A DNA stretch of 13,909 nt from Mobilitalea sp. (GTDB lineage: Bacteria; Bacillota_A; Clostridia; Lachnospirales; Lachnospiraceae), in the NCBI GenBank assembly GCA_029974875.1, contig JARKQP010000139.1:1-13909 (forward strand), written 5' to 3'. Positions 1-7,293 of the stretch are shown one piece after another. A model generated the notes under the pieces. It saw nothing but the letters and a program-made list of their open reading frames with translations, made no database searches and had not been told where the DNA came from. A program made the translations under genes and the position numbers. Numbering within the stretch: position 1 is the first letter of the stretch; the number at the start of each line of letters is the position of its first letter.

Positions 1-466
1 AAAATACCTGGATCAGCATCAGCCCCAGCCAAAACCCGGGTATGGAGCCCATGAATTTAGCCAAGACGTTCACGATATTGTCAAAGGTCGAATACTGCTT
101 GACCGCACACAGTGCTCCTAATGGAACGCCGATCACGATCATTAAAAGCGTGGTTATCAGCGCCAGGTTCCAGCTGATGGGAATACGGTAAAGGACATCC
201 CCCGATACAGGTCCCTTGGTCTTATAGGATATCCCGAAATCGCCCTGTACTGCATTTACTACCCAGTTCCCGAACTGGACAAGCAGAGGCTTATCAAGGC
301 CAAACCGCTCCGCCATAGCATCATACTCCGCCTGTGTATATTCCGAGGGCATCATCTGCAAAACAGGATCCGCCTCAGAAAGGTTCAATAGTATAAACAC
401 AAAAAAGGCCACGAACAGAAGCAATACCGGTACAATTAATATTCTTTTTAGAATATATTTGAGCAT
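1..466 (-). CDS. DppB/OppB-type ABC transporter permease, partial (C-terminus beyond the left edge)
   Basis: An integral membrane subunit of a family-5 (peptide/nickel/oligosaccharide) ABC importer. Only about 155 N-terminal residues are in the window; the frame stays open to base 1. It begins MLKYILKRILIVPVLLLFV, a first membrane helix at about residues 8-28 typical of DppB proteins. A periplasmic-type segment follows with the family pattern GDFGISYKTKGPV and then a run into a second helix (SWNLALITTLLMIVIGVPLG). The ATG at 466-464 follows a purine-rich AAGGGGGT eight or so bases upstream. It lies 98 bases downstream of the lipoprotein gene on the same strand, so the two are almost certainly co-transcribed; the second permease and ATPases should be just outside the window. 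The substrate is unknown: the neighbouring GH39-containing regulator argues for an oligosaccharide rather than a peptide, which is inference. Confidence 0.9.
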   Translation of the reverse strand, partial: MLKYILKRILIVPVLLLFVAFFVFILLNLSEADPVLQMMPSEYTQAEYDAMAERFGLDKPLLVQFGNWVVNAVQGDFGISYKTKGPVSGDVLYRIPISWNLALITTLLMIVIGVPLGALCAVKQYSTFDNIVNVLAKFMGSIPGFWLGLMLIQVF

Positions 467-489
467 AAATATGACCCCCTTAATTAAGA

Positions 490-524
490 ATAGCATCGGA
501 AGACTTATCATCCGCCGATGCTAT
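490..524 (-). other. Intercistronic hairpin between the binding-protein and permease genes
   Basis: A perfect 10-bp inverted repeat, ATAGCATCGG (490-499) and CCGATGCTAT (515-524), encloses a 15-base loop. No clean U-run follows it on the minus strand (the next bases read TCTTAATTAAGG). It therefore looks more like a partial attenuator or an mRNA-stabilising 3' structure than a full terminator. Such structures often let the lipoprotein be made in excess over the membrane subunits. Confidence 0.6.
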
Positions 525-564
525 GATACGACTGAACTATAGATAAAATTTAATTACTTCCGTA

Positions 565-2238
565 TTAGCTTTCGTCCACCCATAGATGATTAAATTCCAT
601 ATAGCCTGAAATCGGTGCAATGTATACGCCTTTGAACTTGTCGCCGACGGCAAAGAAACGCATAACCTTTACTCCGCCCAACGCCAGTACCTCCTCCTGC
701 ACTAAATTAGTCAGCTGTGAAACATAGTCCACATAGGAATCCCAGGTAGCCGCTGTGTTTGCATTATTATAAAGCTCCATGGCCTTCTCAAAGGCTTCCG
801 GATTCGCTTCCTTTAAGAACATAACCGGCTGTGTTCCATTTTCCAGCATACCCATGGTAAAAGGAGTCAGAGGTGATTCCAGCCCATAGCCATTGTGGCA
901 GGGGAACACTTCATAGGTACCGGATTTTAACATTCCATAGCAGGTAGCGCCGTCATAAGTAACTGTATCTACGTTAACCAATCCAAGCTCATTTAACTGG
1001 GATACGATGGCGACCTCCATATCCGTAAAGTCAGGGTCTGCCAGGAAGGTGAATTTAATATCCTCCAGCTTATAGCCTGCATCCTGGAGCATCTTAACGC
1101 CCAGCTGAGGATCATAGGCATACTTGTCTGAATAAGGATAGGTTCCTACGCCATCTCCCCAATAGCTACCCGCAACAGGATACATGCCGTCGTAAACCAG
1201 ATCCGTAACGGCCTGCCAGTCAATCATGTGGGCCAGGGCTTCACGGACCCTGATATCCTTAAACAGCTCAACCTCACGTACATTCAGCCAGAAAGGGTTC
1301 ACCCTGTCTTCTACGATGTGGATATTCCAGCCCATAGAAACCAGCGTATTATAAACCTCAATATTAACTGTATTCATACAGTCGATTTCCCCATTTTCCA
1401 GCGCGAGCATTGCGGTATTTACATCCGGGATAATAATCATCTCACAGGTTTCGATGTGGGGCGCCCTCTCAGGATTATGGTAATTCGGATTTGCCTTTAA
1501 TATAAACTTTTCTCCCGATACGTAGGAGTCGATGGTGTAAGGCCCGCATCCCACGGCAGCCCTGTTATCCTCCATGCCGTACTTCTCTATCATCGTGTGG
1601 TCTACTACGCCATATACGGATTGGGTTGGCAACTCATATATGAAGGAGGCAGAAGGAGCATTCAAGGTTACAACCAGCTCATAATCACCCTTAGCTTCAT
1701 AGCTCTTTACATTTGCCACCCCACGGGGCTGGTATTTTGTCACGGCATCCCAGGTTGCAATGAAGTCCTTGGCGGTTACCTGGTTTCCATTTGTAAAATA
1801 TACATCCTTCTTAAGAACGAAGCTATATACTAAGCCATCCTCGGAAATCGTGTAGCTTTCAGCGATATTACATCTGATATCATCTGAGTTACCCTTGTAT
1901 TTCACTAACAAATTGTCATATACCTGGAGCCACAGTCCGGTGCCCCGGTTATCCATCCACGGAAGGTATACAGGAAGATCGTAGTTTGTCCAATACCGGA
2001 AAGAGGTACCCGCCTGAATTCCAACCGGCTCTGCGCTCTCCGTTCCACCGGTGGCATCCTCGCCCCCCTTAACAGTATCCGCAGCAGTATCCTTTTCCTT
2101 CGGTGCTTCCTCCTTAACCTTTGCATCCCCACCCGATGTTTGTGCAGGCTGCTTGTTGCTACATCCGGCCAGGGATACAAAGATCATTACAACTGCTAAA
2201 CACCCGGCAATCAATTTCCACGTTTTTCTTTTCATCAT
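565..2238 (-). CDS. Family-5 extracellular solute-binding lipoprotein of an ABC importer
   Basis: A 557-residue SBP_bac_5 protein that captures the substrate outside the cell for the adjacent DppB-like permease. The N-terminus has basic residues, a hydrophobic core and the lipobox LAGC with Cys26 as the lipidated residue. A flexible K/E/D/T/G-rich linker runs to about residue 75. The core carries family hallmarks: a segment like TISEDGLVYSFVLKKDVYFTNG, the motif VGCGPYTIDSYVSGEKF, NPNYHNPERAP, and FKDIRVREALAHMIDWQAV, which matches the usual signature around the second lobe. Length is normal for the family. Two adjacent ATG codons (2238 and 2235) follow AAAGGAGAAGAT; the second has the better spacing of 8 bases, so the first residue is uncertain by one. 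Family-5 binding proteins bind peptides, nickel or oligosaccharides such as cello- and xylo-oligomers. The divergent GH39 regulator and the upstream cre box favour a plant-type oligosaccharide (inference). Confidence 0.93.
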   Translation of the reverse strand: MMKRKTWKLIAGCLAVVMIFVSLAGCSNKQPAQTSGGDAKVKEEAPKEKDTAADTVKGGEDATGGTESAEPVGIQAGTSFRYWTNYDLPVYLPWMDNRGTGLWLQVYDNLLVKYKGNSDDIRCNIAESYTISEDGLVYSFVLKKDVYFTNGNQVTAKDFIATWDAVTKYQPRGVANVKSYEAKGDYELVVTLNAPSASFIYELPTQSVYGVVDHTMIEKYGMEDNRAAVGCGPYTIDSYVSGEKFILKANPNYHNPERAPHIETCEMIIIPDVNTAMLALENGEIDCMNTVNIEVYNTLVSMGWNIHIVEDRVNPFWLNVREVELFKDIRVREALAHMIDWQAVTDLVYDGMYPVAGSYWGDGVGTYPYSDKYAYDPQLGVKMLQDAGYKLEDIKFTFLADPDFTDMEVAIVSQLNELGLVNVDTVTYDGATCYGMLKSGTYEVFPCHNGYGLESPLTPFTMGMLENGTQPVMFLKEANPEAFEKAMELYNNANTAATWDSYVDYVSQLTNLVQEEVLALGGVKVMRFFAVGDKFKGVYIAPISGYMEFNHLWVDES

Positions 2239-2368
2239 ATCTTCTCCTTTTCCTCTTTTTTGGGCAATGATAAATTGCCAGCCCCGATTACTTTTCTGGG
2301 TTTGTCACTAACGTACTTTTTGGTTTTTTATACAAAAGCTCTTCCCCACTCCTTTGAAATATGATAGA

Positions 2369-2397
2369 ATTATAATAAATGAAAACGATTACATTTT
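2369..2397 (-). promoter_or_regulatory. Probable promoter of the family-5 transporter operon
   Basis: A perfect TATAAT on the minus strand (2374-2369) is the best -10 in the gap. The hexamer 17 bases upstream (AAAATG) is a poor -35, which suggests activator dependence. Transcription would start near 2362, giving a leader of about 125 bases. The cre box lies directly over the spacer. Confidence 0.5.
2380..2393. promoter_or_regulatory. Catabolite-responsive element (cre) for CcpA
   Basis: The sequence TGAAAACGATTACA agrees with the Firmicute cre consensus TGWAANCGNTNWCA at every specified position. It sits within the -10/-35 spacer of the probable transporter promoter, where CcpA binding would block RNA polymerase. 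This predicts repression of the transporter when preferred sugars are present. Confidence 0.72.
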
Positions 2398-2434
2398 CTA
2401 ATTGTATTTTACCAGTATCCCCAGTCAAGGATGA

Positions 2435-2492
2435 TTGATTTTGAACCACCTTCACAACAATATACCATTTTGCTAAATCAATTCAAAATCAA
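2435..2492. promoter_or_regulatory. Inverted-repeat candidate operator, 11-bp half-sites
   Basis: TTGATTTTGAA (2435-2445) and TTCAAAATCAA (2482-2492) are exact reverse complements separated by 36 bases. The right arm lies in the spacer of the likely regulator promoter; the left arm lies about 60 bases upstream of the transporter -10. An AraC-type dimer is the obvious candidate ligand, giving autoregulation and/or activation of the transporter. The loop is too long and AT-rich for a convincing RNA hairpin, so a DNA site is more likely. Confidence 0.5.
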
Positions 2493-2498
2493 GATATA
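2470..2498 (+). promoter_or_regulatory. Possible promoter of the AraC-GH39 gene
   Basis: TTGCTA (2470-2475) and GATATA (2493-2498) are 17 bases apart; TATATT at 2495-2500 is an alternative -10 with a 19-base spacer. The start would be near 2506, giving a leader of roughly 50 bases. The call is weak because the region is AT-rich and other hexamers are possible. Confidence 0.3.
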
Positions 2499-2553
2499 TT
2501 ATTGAACATTTTAACCATGTAATTATCAATCTGATGCAGAGAGGTATATCAAA

Positions 2554-4995
2554 ATGAACAAATCAGAAAATACTCTTCCGGTTTTGGATGCACAATTAAT
2601 TTCCACTCAGGAGACAATTGACTTAACCCATAGCAACTACACCTTTTTCGTTGTTTTGGAGGGTAAGTTTGAGTTATCCCATGAAACGGGCCGTTTTATC
2701 CTAAAGGCCGGGGATGTTTATTTCATAGACCATATGCCGGCAGGCAAGGGGCATATTTATGCCAAGAGCTGTATCCTGCTGGTATCCTTTGCGCCGGAAT
2801 TTATGTCGCAGCATATCCCAGCCTATCCATTTTGCTTCCTGGTAAATTCCTTCCAGTTTCCTGAGGGGGCTTATGACAATGTAATCCGCCTGCTGCTGGA
2901 TATTAGCTTTCATTTTTTTACCGATGCCCCCAACCATTATTTTATTATGAGCTTATCCTATGAGCTGCTCCATGAATTGGACAGGAATTTTACAGTCATC
3001 ACCGAAGAGCATGCCGTAGCCTCCCATAAGCATTCGGAGCGAATCCGGGCAATCGCCAGCTTTGTGAATAAAAATTACAGCTTAAATATAACCCAGTCCG
3101 ATATGGCCAGGCATCTCTACATCAGCCCCCAGCATTGCTCCCGTTTTTTCCGGCAGAATTTTCAGATGACCTTCCTGGAGTATTTAAATTATGTCCGCTT
3201 ACAGCATGCCCTGGACCAGCTTCAATACAGCGAGCTTTCCATCACCCAGATCGCATTCCAGAATGGTTTTCCCAACCTGTATTCCTTTAACAGGGTATTT
3301 CGCCAGTATAAGCACACGACACCCAATGAATACCGCAAGAAATACATAGCCTCCCAAAGGGTAGCCGCAAAGCCCGTGGTACAGCCCCAGGATCCTGATG
3401 CCTCCCTGCAGAGCCTGAAGCATTATGAGAAGCGCCTCGGCCTTTCCACGCCATCTGTAGAGAATACCTTCCATTCCGAGGTGCTGTCCTTAAGCACCGC
3501 CGCTTCCCACCGTGCTTTCCCGGCCTGCGCTTCCATCTTAAATATTGGCCTGCTCTCCGACTGCCTGATGTATCAGTTCCATGTCCAGGTGGCGGATTTA
3601 CAGTCCCAGCTGAATTTTCAATATGTACGCTTCCATGGGATTTTGGATGATACGGTGATTTCCCAGGTTCCCCAGACGGATAAATATAATTTCCAGCATG
3701 CGGATACCTTACTTGATTATTTTTTAGGGCTGAAGCTCATTCCTTTTATTGAAATTGGCAATAAGCCGAAAAGGTTGTCCTTTGCCCTCAGTCCTCTGAC
3801 TGATTTTATAGAAACGGATGAGGGCATGCCCTATTCCAAAAACCTAGAAAAGCTGCAGCCCTTCCTGAAGCACTGCATACACAGGTATGGAATCCAGGTA
3901 GTAGAAAGCTGGCATTTTGAGGTTTGGCTGGATTTTAACCAATACTTTGACACGGACCGTCCGGAGGATGCCCTTCCCCCATATATAGACCATTACCGCC
4001 AATGCCTGAATACGATAAAGACCTTAGTCCCAAAGGCGCAGGTTGGTGGTCCCGGCTTTAATACGGTCGCCCCCTTCTCTATATTAAATGAATTGCTAAA
4101 GCGGCTCTCCATGGAGAACCTCCCTATCGACTTTATCTCCGCATATCTATACCCATATGAGATGGGAAAGAATATGCCTCATAAAAAGGTGTGCGCAGAG
4201 ACAATCCTGATCGGCTCAAAAGAGATACTGGAAAGGAGGGTAAGGAGCTTAATTTCCACCCTGCAGCGCTTATCCTTCCAACAGAAGAGGTTGTTCATAA
4301 CGGAATACCATTTCTCCGTCTCGCCCCGGAACCATATGAATGACAGCTGCTTCCAGGCTACCTTCCTATTAAAAACCCTGTTGGAAAATGAGGAATCTGT
4401 CGCTGGCTTTGGATATTTCCGCTCCCTGGATATCTCCAGCAATTATACGGATGCGGTGGCTCCCCTCTATGGAGGCTCTGGCCTGATTACAAAGGACGGC
4501 ATTAACAAGCCCTCTTATTATGCCTATTACTTTTTAAACAGTATGAAGGGGAGGCTTTTGGAAAAGGGGGATGGCTATCTGCTGGTTCAGACCAGCCAGA
4601 ACTGTTACGCCCTCCTGCTTTATTATTATTTACACCCGGCCTTGGAATATCTGCTTAATTCAAAAACCTACCCTCCGATGGCGGGCTTAAAGAATATTTT
4701 TCCGGATGCAAAGGAGAAGCATTATCATATCACGATCGACCATATGGAGCTTTCCCAGTATATTGTCAGGCACCGCTTTTTGAACAAGGACTGTGGGAGT
4801 GTTTTTGATGCATGGCTGGCCTTGAATGCTACCCCACATTTGTCCGGGGCTGATATTGCATATTTAAAGAATGTCTGCGTGCCCCATCAGACGATCAGCA
4901 TATTGGAGACTGCTAACCGGAGGCTGTCCTTTTCTGTGCAGCTCATTCCGCATGAGATACGGCTGATCGAGATTACGCCGGCCGGGGAGGCTTAG
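2554..4995 (+). CDS. AraC-family transcriptional regulator fused to a GH39-like domain
   Basis: An 813-residue cytoplasmic protein (no signal peptide). Residues 20-80 look like an AraC-type cupin sensor (FVVLEGKFELSH, FILKAGDVYFID). Residues 160-263 form the double helix-turn-helix: NITQSDMARHLYISPQHCSRFF and then SITQIAFQNGF..LYSFNRVFRQYKHTTPNEYR. From about 325 to the end it follows GH39 beta-xylosidase architecture: a TIM barrel, then a beta-sandwich tail (FLNSMKGRLLEKGDGYLLV). The nucleophile region ITEY is kept (Glu584). The usual FEVWNEPN acid/base motif instead reads FEVWLDFN (455-462), so the acid/base Glu appears to be Asp460. Activity is therefore doubtful, and the domain may serve as a sugar sensor. 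The ATG follows AGAGAGG with 9 bases between. Divergent from the family-5 transporter, its probable target. A longer relative of stand-alone AraC regulators (about 280 residues), not a frameshift artefact: one frame is open throughout. Confidence 0.92.
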   Translation: MNKSENTLPVLDAQLISTQETIDLTHSNYTFFVVLEGKFELSHETGRFILKAGDVYFIDHMPAGKGHIYAKSCILLVSFAPEFMSQHIPAYPFCFLVNSFQFPEGAYDNVIRLLLDISFHFFTDAPNHYFIMSLSYELLHELDRNFTVITEEHAVASHKHSERIRAIASFVNKNYSLNITQSDMARHLYISPQHCSRFFRQNFQMTFLEYLNYVRLQHALDQLQYSELSITQIAFQNGFPNLYSFNRVFRQYKHTTPNEYRKKYIASQRVAAKPVVQPQDPDASLQSLKHYEKRLGLSTPSVENTFHSEVLSLSTAASHRAFPACASILNIGLLSDCLMYQFHVQVADLQSQLNFQYVRFHGILDDTVISQVPQTDKYNFQHADTLLDYFLGLKLIPFIEIGNKPKRLSFALSPLTDFIETDEGMPYSKNLEKLQPFLKHCIHRYGIQVVESWHFEVWLDFNQYFDTDRPEDALPPYIDHYRQCLNTIKTLVPKAQVGGPGFNTVAPFSILNELLKRLSMENLPIDFISAYLYPYEMGKNMPHKKVCAETILIGSKEILERRVRSLISTLQRLSFQQKRLFITEYHFSVSPRNHMNDSCFQATFLLKTLLENEESVAGFGYFRSLDISSNYTDAVAPLYGGSGLITKDGINKPSYYAYYFLNSMKGRLLEKGDGYLLVQTSQNCYALLLYYYLHPALEYLLNSKTYPPMAGLKNIFPDAKEKHYHITIDHMELSQYIVRHRFLNKDCGSVFDAWLALNATPHLSGADIAYLKNVCVPHQTISILETANRRLSFSVQLIPHEIRLIEITPAGEA

Positions 4996-5090
4996 ATCCA
5001 ACCCGGCGCTAAGTTCCCGGATTAAAAACGAATGCCGTGTATCGATGTATCGCCATATTGCAAGGGAACGGATACAAGCATTGACCGAAA

Positions 5091-5135
5091 AAAGGTGCCC
5101 CATCAGGATGAAAAACCATCCTCCGGGGCACCTTT
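5091..5135. terminator. Rho-independent terminator shared by convergent genes
   Basis: The 11-bp arms AAAGGTGCCCC (5091-5101) and GGGGCACCTTT (5125-5135) enclose a second nested stem, AGGATG (5105-5110) with CATCCT (5117-5122). On the minus strand the stem is followed by TTTTTT, ideal for ending the aldo/keto reductase operon. On the plus strand it is followed by TTTCCTATT, so it may also end the AraC-GH39 transcript less efficiently. The 95 bases between the AraC-GH39 stop codon and this stem show nothing else recognisable. Confidence 0.88.
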
Positions 5136-5158
5136 CCTATTCAGTGGAGCTAGTTTAT

Positions 5159-6187
5159 TTATCTGTTGTCAATTTTTAAATCAAGCCAGTCATGCTCTTT
5201 TTCCGTTAATGCGATTTTCGTTGCTGCAAGGGTTGACAAAAGCTCAGTATGGTTAGCAACACCGGAAACCGGGAACACGTTCATTTTACTGTTGATAATG
5301 AAGGCGAGGGCGATCTGCGCAACTGTACAGCCTTTTTCTTTTGCAAGAGCCATACAACGGTCCAGTCGTTTAAAGTTAGGCTCAACACAATAAGCGGTAG
5401 CACAGATGGGGTCAATGGTCTCCCCACGGCCCGTAAGCTGATCCTTGGTCGCCTTACCGGAGAATAATACTCCCGGGCTCATGATATGATCCTTTTCCGC
5501 TTCCCAGCGCTCACGGGTAACCATACCGGAGAAGAAGCCTCTCGCTAAGCTGGAATAAGCAAATACCGGCATCTGGCTGGCTGCATACCAATCCCTCGCA
5601 TCCTGTGCGTTAGGACCACTGATCGTAACGGTGCCGGGAGCCCAGGGTGCTGCCGCCTCCTCTGCAAGGCTGTAGCTGGGACTGCTGGCCCTGAAGGGCT
5701 CCAGGCCATGGGCCTTTGCATATTCATTGGCTTCCTGGATTCTCTGGTGCGTCCAGTTCGACCCACCGAAGGATTTGATTCTTCCTGCAGCAAAATGCTC
5801 GTTCAGCATTTCAACGATTGGTCCTACGGGAAGATCTGTATCATCCCTATGGAGAAGATAAATATCTATGTAGCCAGTCTCAAGGCGGTCCAAGGATTTG
5901 AAAAGATCCTCCTTAAGACCTTCCGGGTTAACGCGCTTGCCATCCGGACCCGGGTGGCAGCCCTTTGTCAAGATAACCATATCCTTACGGTTATTACGTG
6001 CCGTCATCCATTTACCGATAGAAACCTCCGCACCGCCATAGCCAATTGCCGTATCCAGGAAGTTAACCCCTGCATCCCTTACCATATCCAAATGGTCAAA
6101 ATGCTCCCCTAAATCCCCTGAAAAAAGCGGCATGGTTCCTACAAGGACATCACTTACTTCCCTATTTAAAAAATCAAGTCTTTTCAT
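5159..6187 (-). CDS. Aldo/keto reductase family oxidoreductase
   Basis: A 342-residue cytoplasmic NAD(P)H-dependent carbonyl reductase with the (beta/alpha)8 AKR fold. The catalytic tetrad is visible: Asp45 (NFLDTA), Tyr50 (IGYGG), Lys75 (ILTKG) and His113 (YLLHRDD). GGSNW (141-145) matches the conserved substrate/cofactor loop. The C-terminal stretch around AFIINSKMNVFPVSGV corresponds to the cofactor-binding end of the barrel. Length is typical of the AKR11-14-like group. The ATG lies 6 bases after the stop of the upstream dehydrogenase, and its GGAGAGGAG ribosome binding site is inside the end of that gene, so translation is probably coupled. It is the last gene of a two-gene operon, ended by the terminator at 5091-5135. 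A role in reducing an aldose or keto-sugar produced by the partner dehydrogenase is plausible but inferred; the substrate is not readable from sequence. Confidence 0.92.
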   Translation of the reverse strand: MKRLDFLNREVSDVLVGTMPLFSGDLGEHFDHLDMVRDAGVNFLDTAIGYGGAEVSIGKWMTARNNRKDMVILTKGCHPGPDGKRVNPEGLKEDLFKSLDRLETGYIDIYLLHRDDTDLPVGPIVEMLNEHFAAGRIKSFGGSNWTHQRIQEANEYAKAHGLEPFRASSPSYSLAEEAAAPWAPGTVTISGPNAQDARDWYAASQMPVFAYSSLARGFFSGMVTRERWEAEKDHIMSPGVLFSGKATKDQLTGRGETIDPICATAYCVEPNFKRLDRCMALAKEKGCTVAQIALAFIINSKMNVFPVSGVANHTELLSTLAATKIALTEKEHDWLDLKIDNR

Positions 6188-6193
6188 ACGATA

Positions 6194-7183
6194 TTAAATC
6201 TCCTCTCCAGGGAATCTTACATTCCACTCTTTTCTCAGGTCGGTTACAATCTTCGCATAGGTGAGCGAATCATCAAGGGGCAGAAGATCACTTTCTGTCT
6301 TGCCCGCTCTTACACAATTCATCACTTCGATCGCTTCCCCTTCAGATCCATTTCCTAGGAAGGGTGCGTTAGCTTCCTTCACCTTTTCGCCTCTGACTTC
6401 GATGAAGGCTTCCGTGGAACGCCAGAAATTCTTAACTACGATATGTCCCTTGCTGCCATAAATATAACAGTCCTGAGGGATATCCGTTACAACAGCTGTG
6501 CTTCCGCTTACGATCACGCCGTTCTTATAGGACATGATAAAGCTGTTCTTAACATCCACCTCATTCTCATCCACATGTGCCAGACCTATGACCTTATCAG
6601 GATGCTGTCCCAGGACCTGATGCATATAGGATACAACATATACACCAACATCCATAATCGCTCCGCCGCCCAGCTCCTTGCTAATATGGCGGTCGCCTGC
6701 AGGCCAGGGCACATTGAAGGCAAAATCTGCATGGATCATGCTGACATCACCGATCTCACCATTTGCGATCCATTCCTTTACCGTCTTATGGATCGGCTGG
6801 AACCTCGTCCAGATCGCTTCCATTAAGAATACTTTTTTCTCTCTCGCATATGCGATAATCTTCTCAGACTCAGCTGTATTTAATGCCATAGGCTTTTCAC
6901 AAAGCACCGGCTTTCCGGCATCAATTGCTTTTTTGATGTACTCATAATGAAGAGTATTCGGTACTGCGATATAGACAGCGTCAACCTCTTTATCTTCAAT
7001 CACTCCATCACAAGTACCATAGCGCTTCGTAATATTATGTCTGTCTGCAAAATCATTCACCTTGTCAATATTCCTGCCTCCTACCGCAAGAACCTCAGCC
7101 TCAGAAACAACCTTAACAGCATCCGCAAAAGCGTTCGCTATCATGCCAGGACCAATGATGCCCCATTTGAATTTTGTACCCAT
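6194..7183 (-). CDS. Gfo/Idh/MocA-family NAD(P)-dependent oxidoreductase (dihydrodiol/xylose dehydrogenase-like)
   Basis: A 329-residue enzyme from the chosen start. The N-terminal Rossmann fold has GIIGPGMIA near residues 8-16. The family lysine lies in CEKPMAL (Lys97), and the catalytic-face motif GGGAIMDVGVY follows at about 173-182. MEAIWTRFQP resembles the clade of dimeric dihydrodiol dehydrogenases and NADP-linked D-xylose 1-dehydrogenases, so oxidation of an aldose or reduction of a keto-sugar is likely. I start it at the ATG at 7183: AAGGAG lies 8 bases upstream. An in-frame GTG at 7192 would extend it by three codons but overlaps that ribosome binding site. First gene of a two-gene operon with the aldo/keto reductase, under its own promoter at 7213-7221. 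Its paralogue at 8216-9304 is only distantly similar and belongs to a different subgroup. Confidence 0.92.
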   Translation of the reverse strand: MGTKFKWGIIGPGMIANAFADAVKVVSEAEVLAVGGRNIDKVNDFADRHNITKRYGTCDGVIEDKEVDAVYIAVPNTLHYEYIKKAIDAGKPVLCEKPMALNTAESEKIIAYAREKKVFLMEAIWTRFQPIHKTVKEWIANGEIGDVSMIHADFAFNVPWPAGDRHISKELGGGAIMDVGVYVVSYMHQVLGQHPDKVIGLAHVDENEVDVKNSFIMSYKNGVIVSGSTAVVTDIPQDCYIYGSKGHIVVKNFWRSTEAFIEVRGEKVKEANAPFLGNGSEGEAIEVMNCVRAGKTESDLLPLDDSLTYAKIVTDLRKEWNVRFPGEEI

Positions 7184-7212
7184 ATCAAACACTCCTTCTC
7201 TTTTTTCTTATT

Positions 7213-7221
7213 ATTGTAGCA
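7213..7221 (-). promoter_or_regulatory. Extended -10 promoter of the dehydrogenase/aldo-keto reductase operon
   Basis: TGCTACAAT on the minus strand fits the extended -10 form TGnTATAAT with one mismatch. No good -35 is present 16-18 bases upstream, as is common with extended -10 promoters. The start would be near 7207, leaving a short leader of about 24 bases that contains the AAGGAG ribosome binding site. Confidence 0.5.
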
Positions 7222-7239
7222 TGGAGGTTGAATTGGTGT

Positions 7240-7255
7240 TATGACATTTGTCATA
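7240..7255. promoter_or_regulatory. Dyad-symmetric candidate operator upstream of the oxidoreductase operon
   Basis: TATGACATTTGTCATA has two perfect 7-base arms around a 2-base centre. It occupies about -34 to -49 relative to the predicted start, overlapping or abutting the -35 position. It is the only strong dyad in this gap, so a dimeric regulator site is likely. I do not recognise the regulator, and none of the regulator genes in this window is adjacent to it. Confidence 0.45.
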
Positions 7256-7293
7256 TTAAAGTTAAATATCTATAAGTTTTACGGTACATAAAA

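Larger units (their letters stand above)
2239..2553. other. Divergent control region between the lipoprotein and the AraC-GH39 regulator
   Basis: 315 bases with no gene. AT-rich, holding from left to right: the lipoprotein ribosome binding site; a small leader hairpin (GGCAAT 2263-2268, ATTGCC 2274-2279, 5-base loop) just upstream of it; the minus-strand -10 box; a cre box; and an 11-bp inverted repeat close to the probable plus-strand promoter. The layout is that of a regulator controlling both itself and its neighbour. Confidence 0.7.

Noticed and set aside
2263..2279. A small hairpin in the family-5 lipoprotein leader considered as a terminator or riboswitch element
   Set aside because: The stem is six base pairs, has no U-run on the minus strand and does not cover the ribosome binding site.
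5708..6112. A 134-codon plus-strand open frame
   Set aside because: It lies fully antisense to the well-conserved aldo/keto reductase, has no recognisable domain and no ribosome binding site of note; it is a shadow frame.
6443..6826. A 127-codon plus-strand open frame
   Set aside because: It is antisense to the first-operon dehydrogenase and shows no recognisable family.
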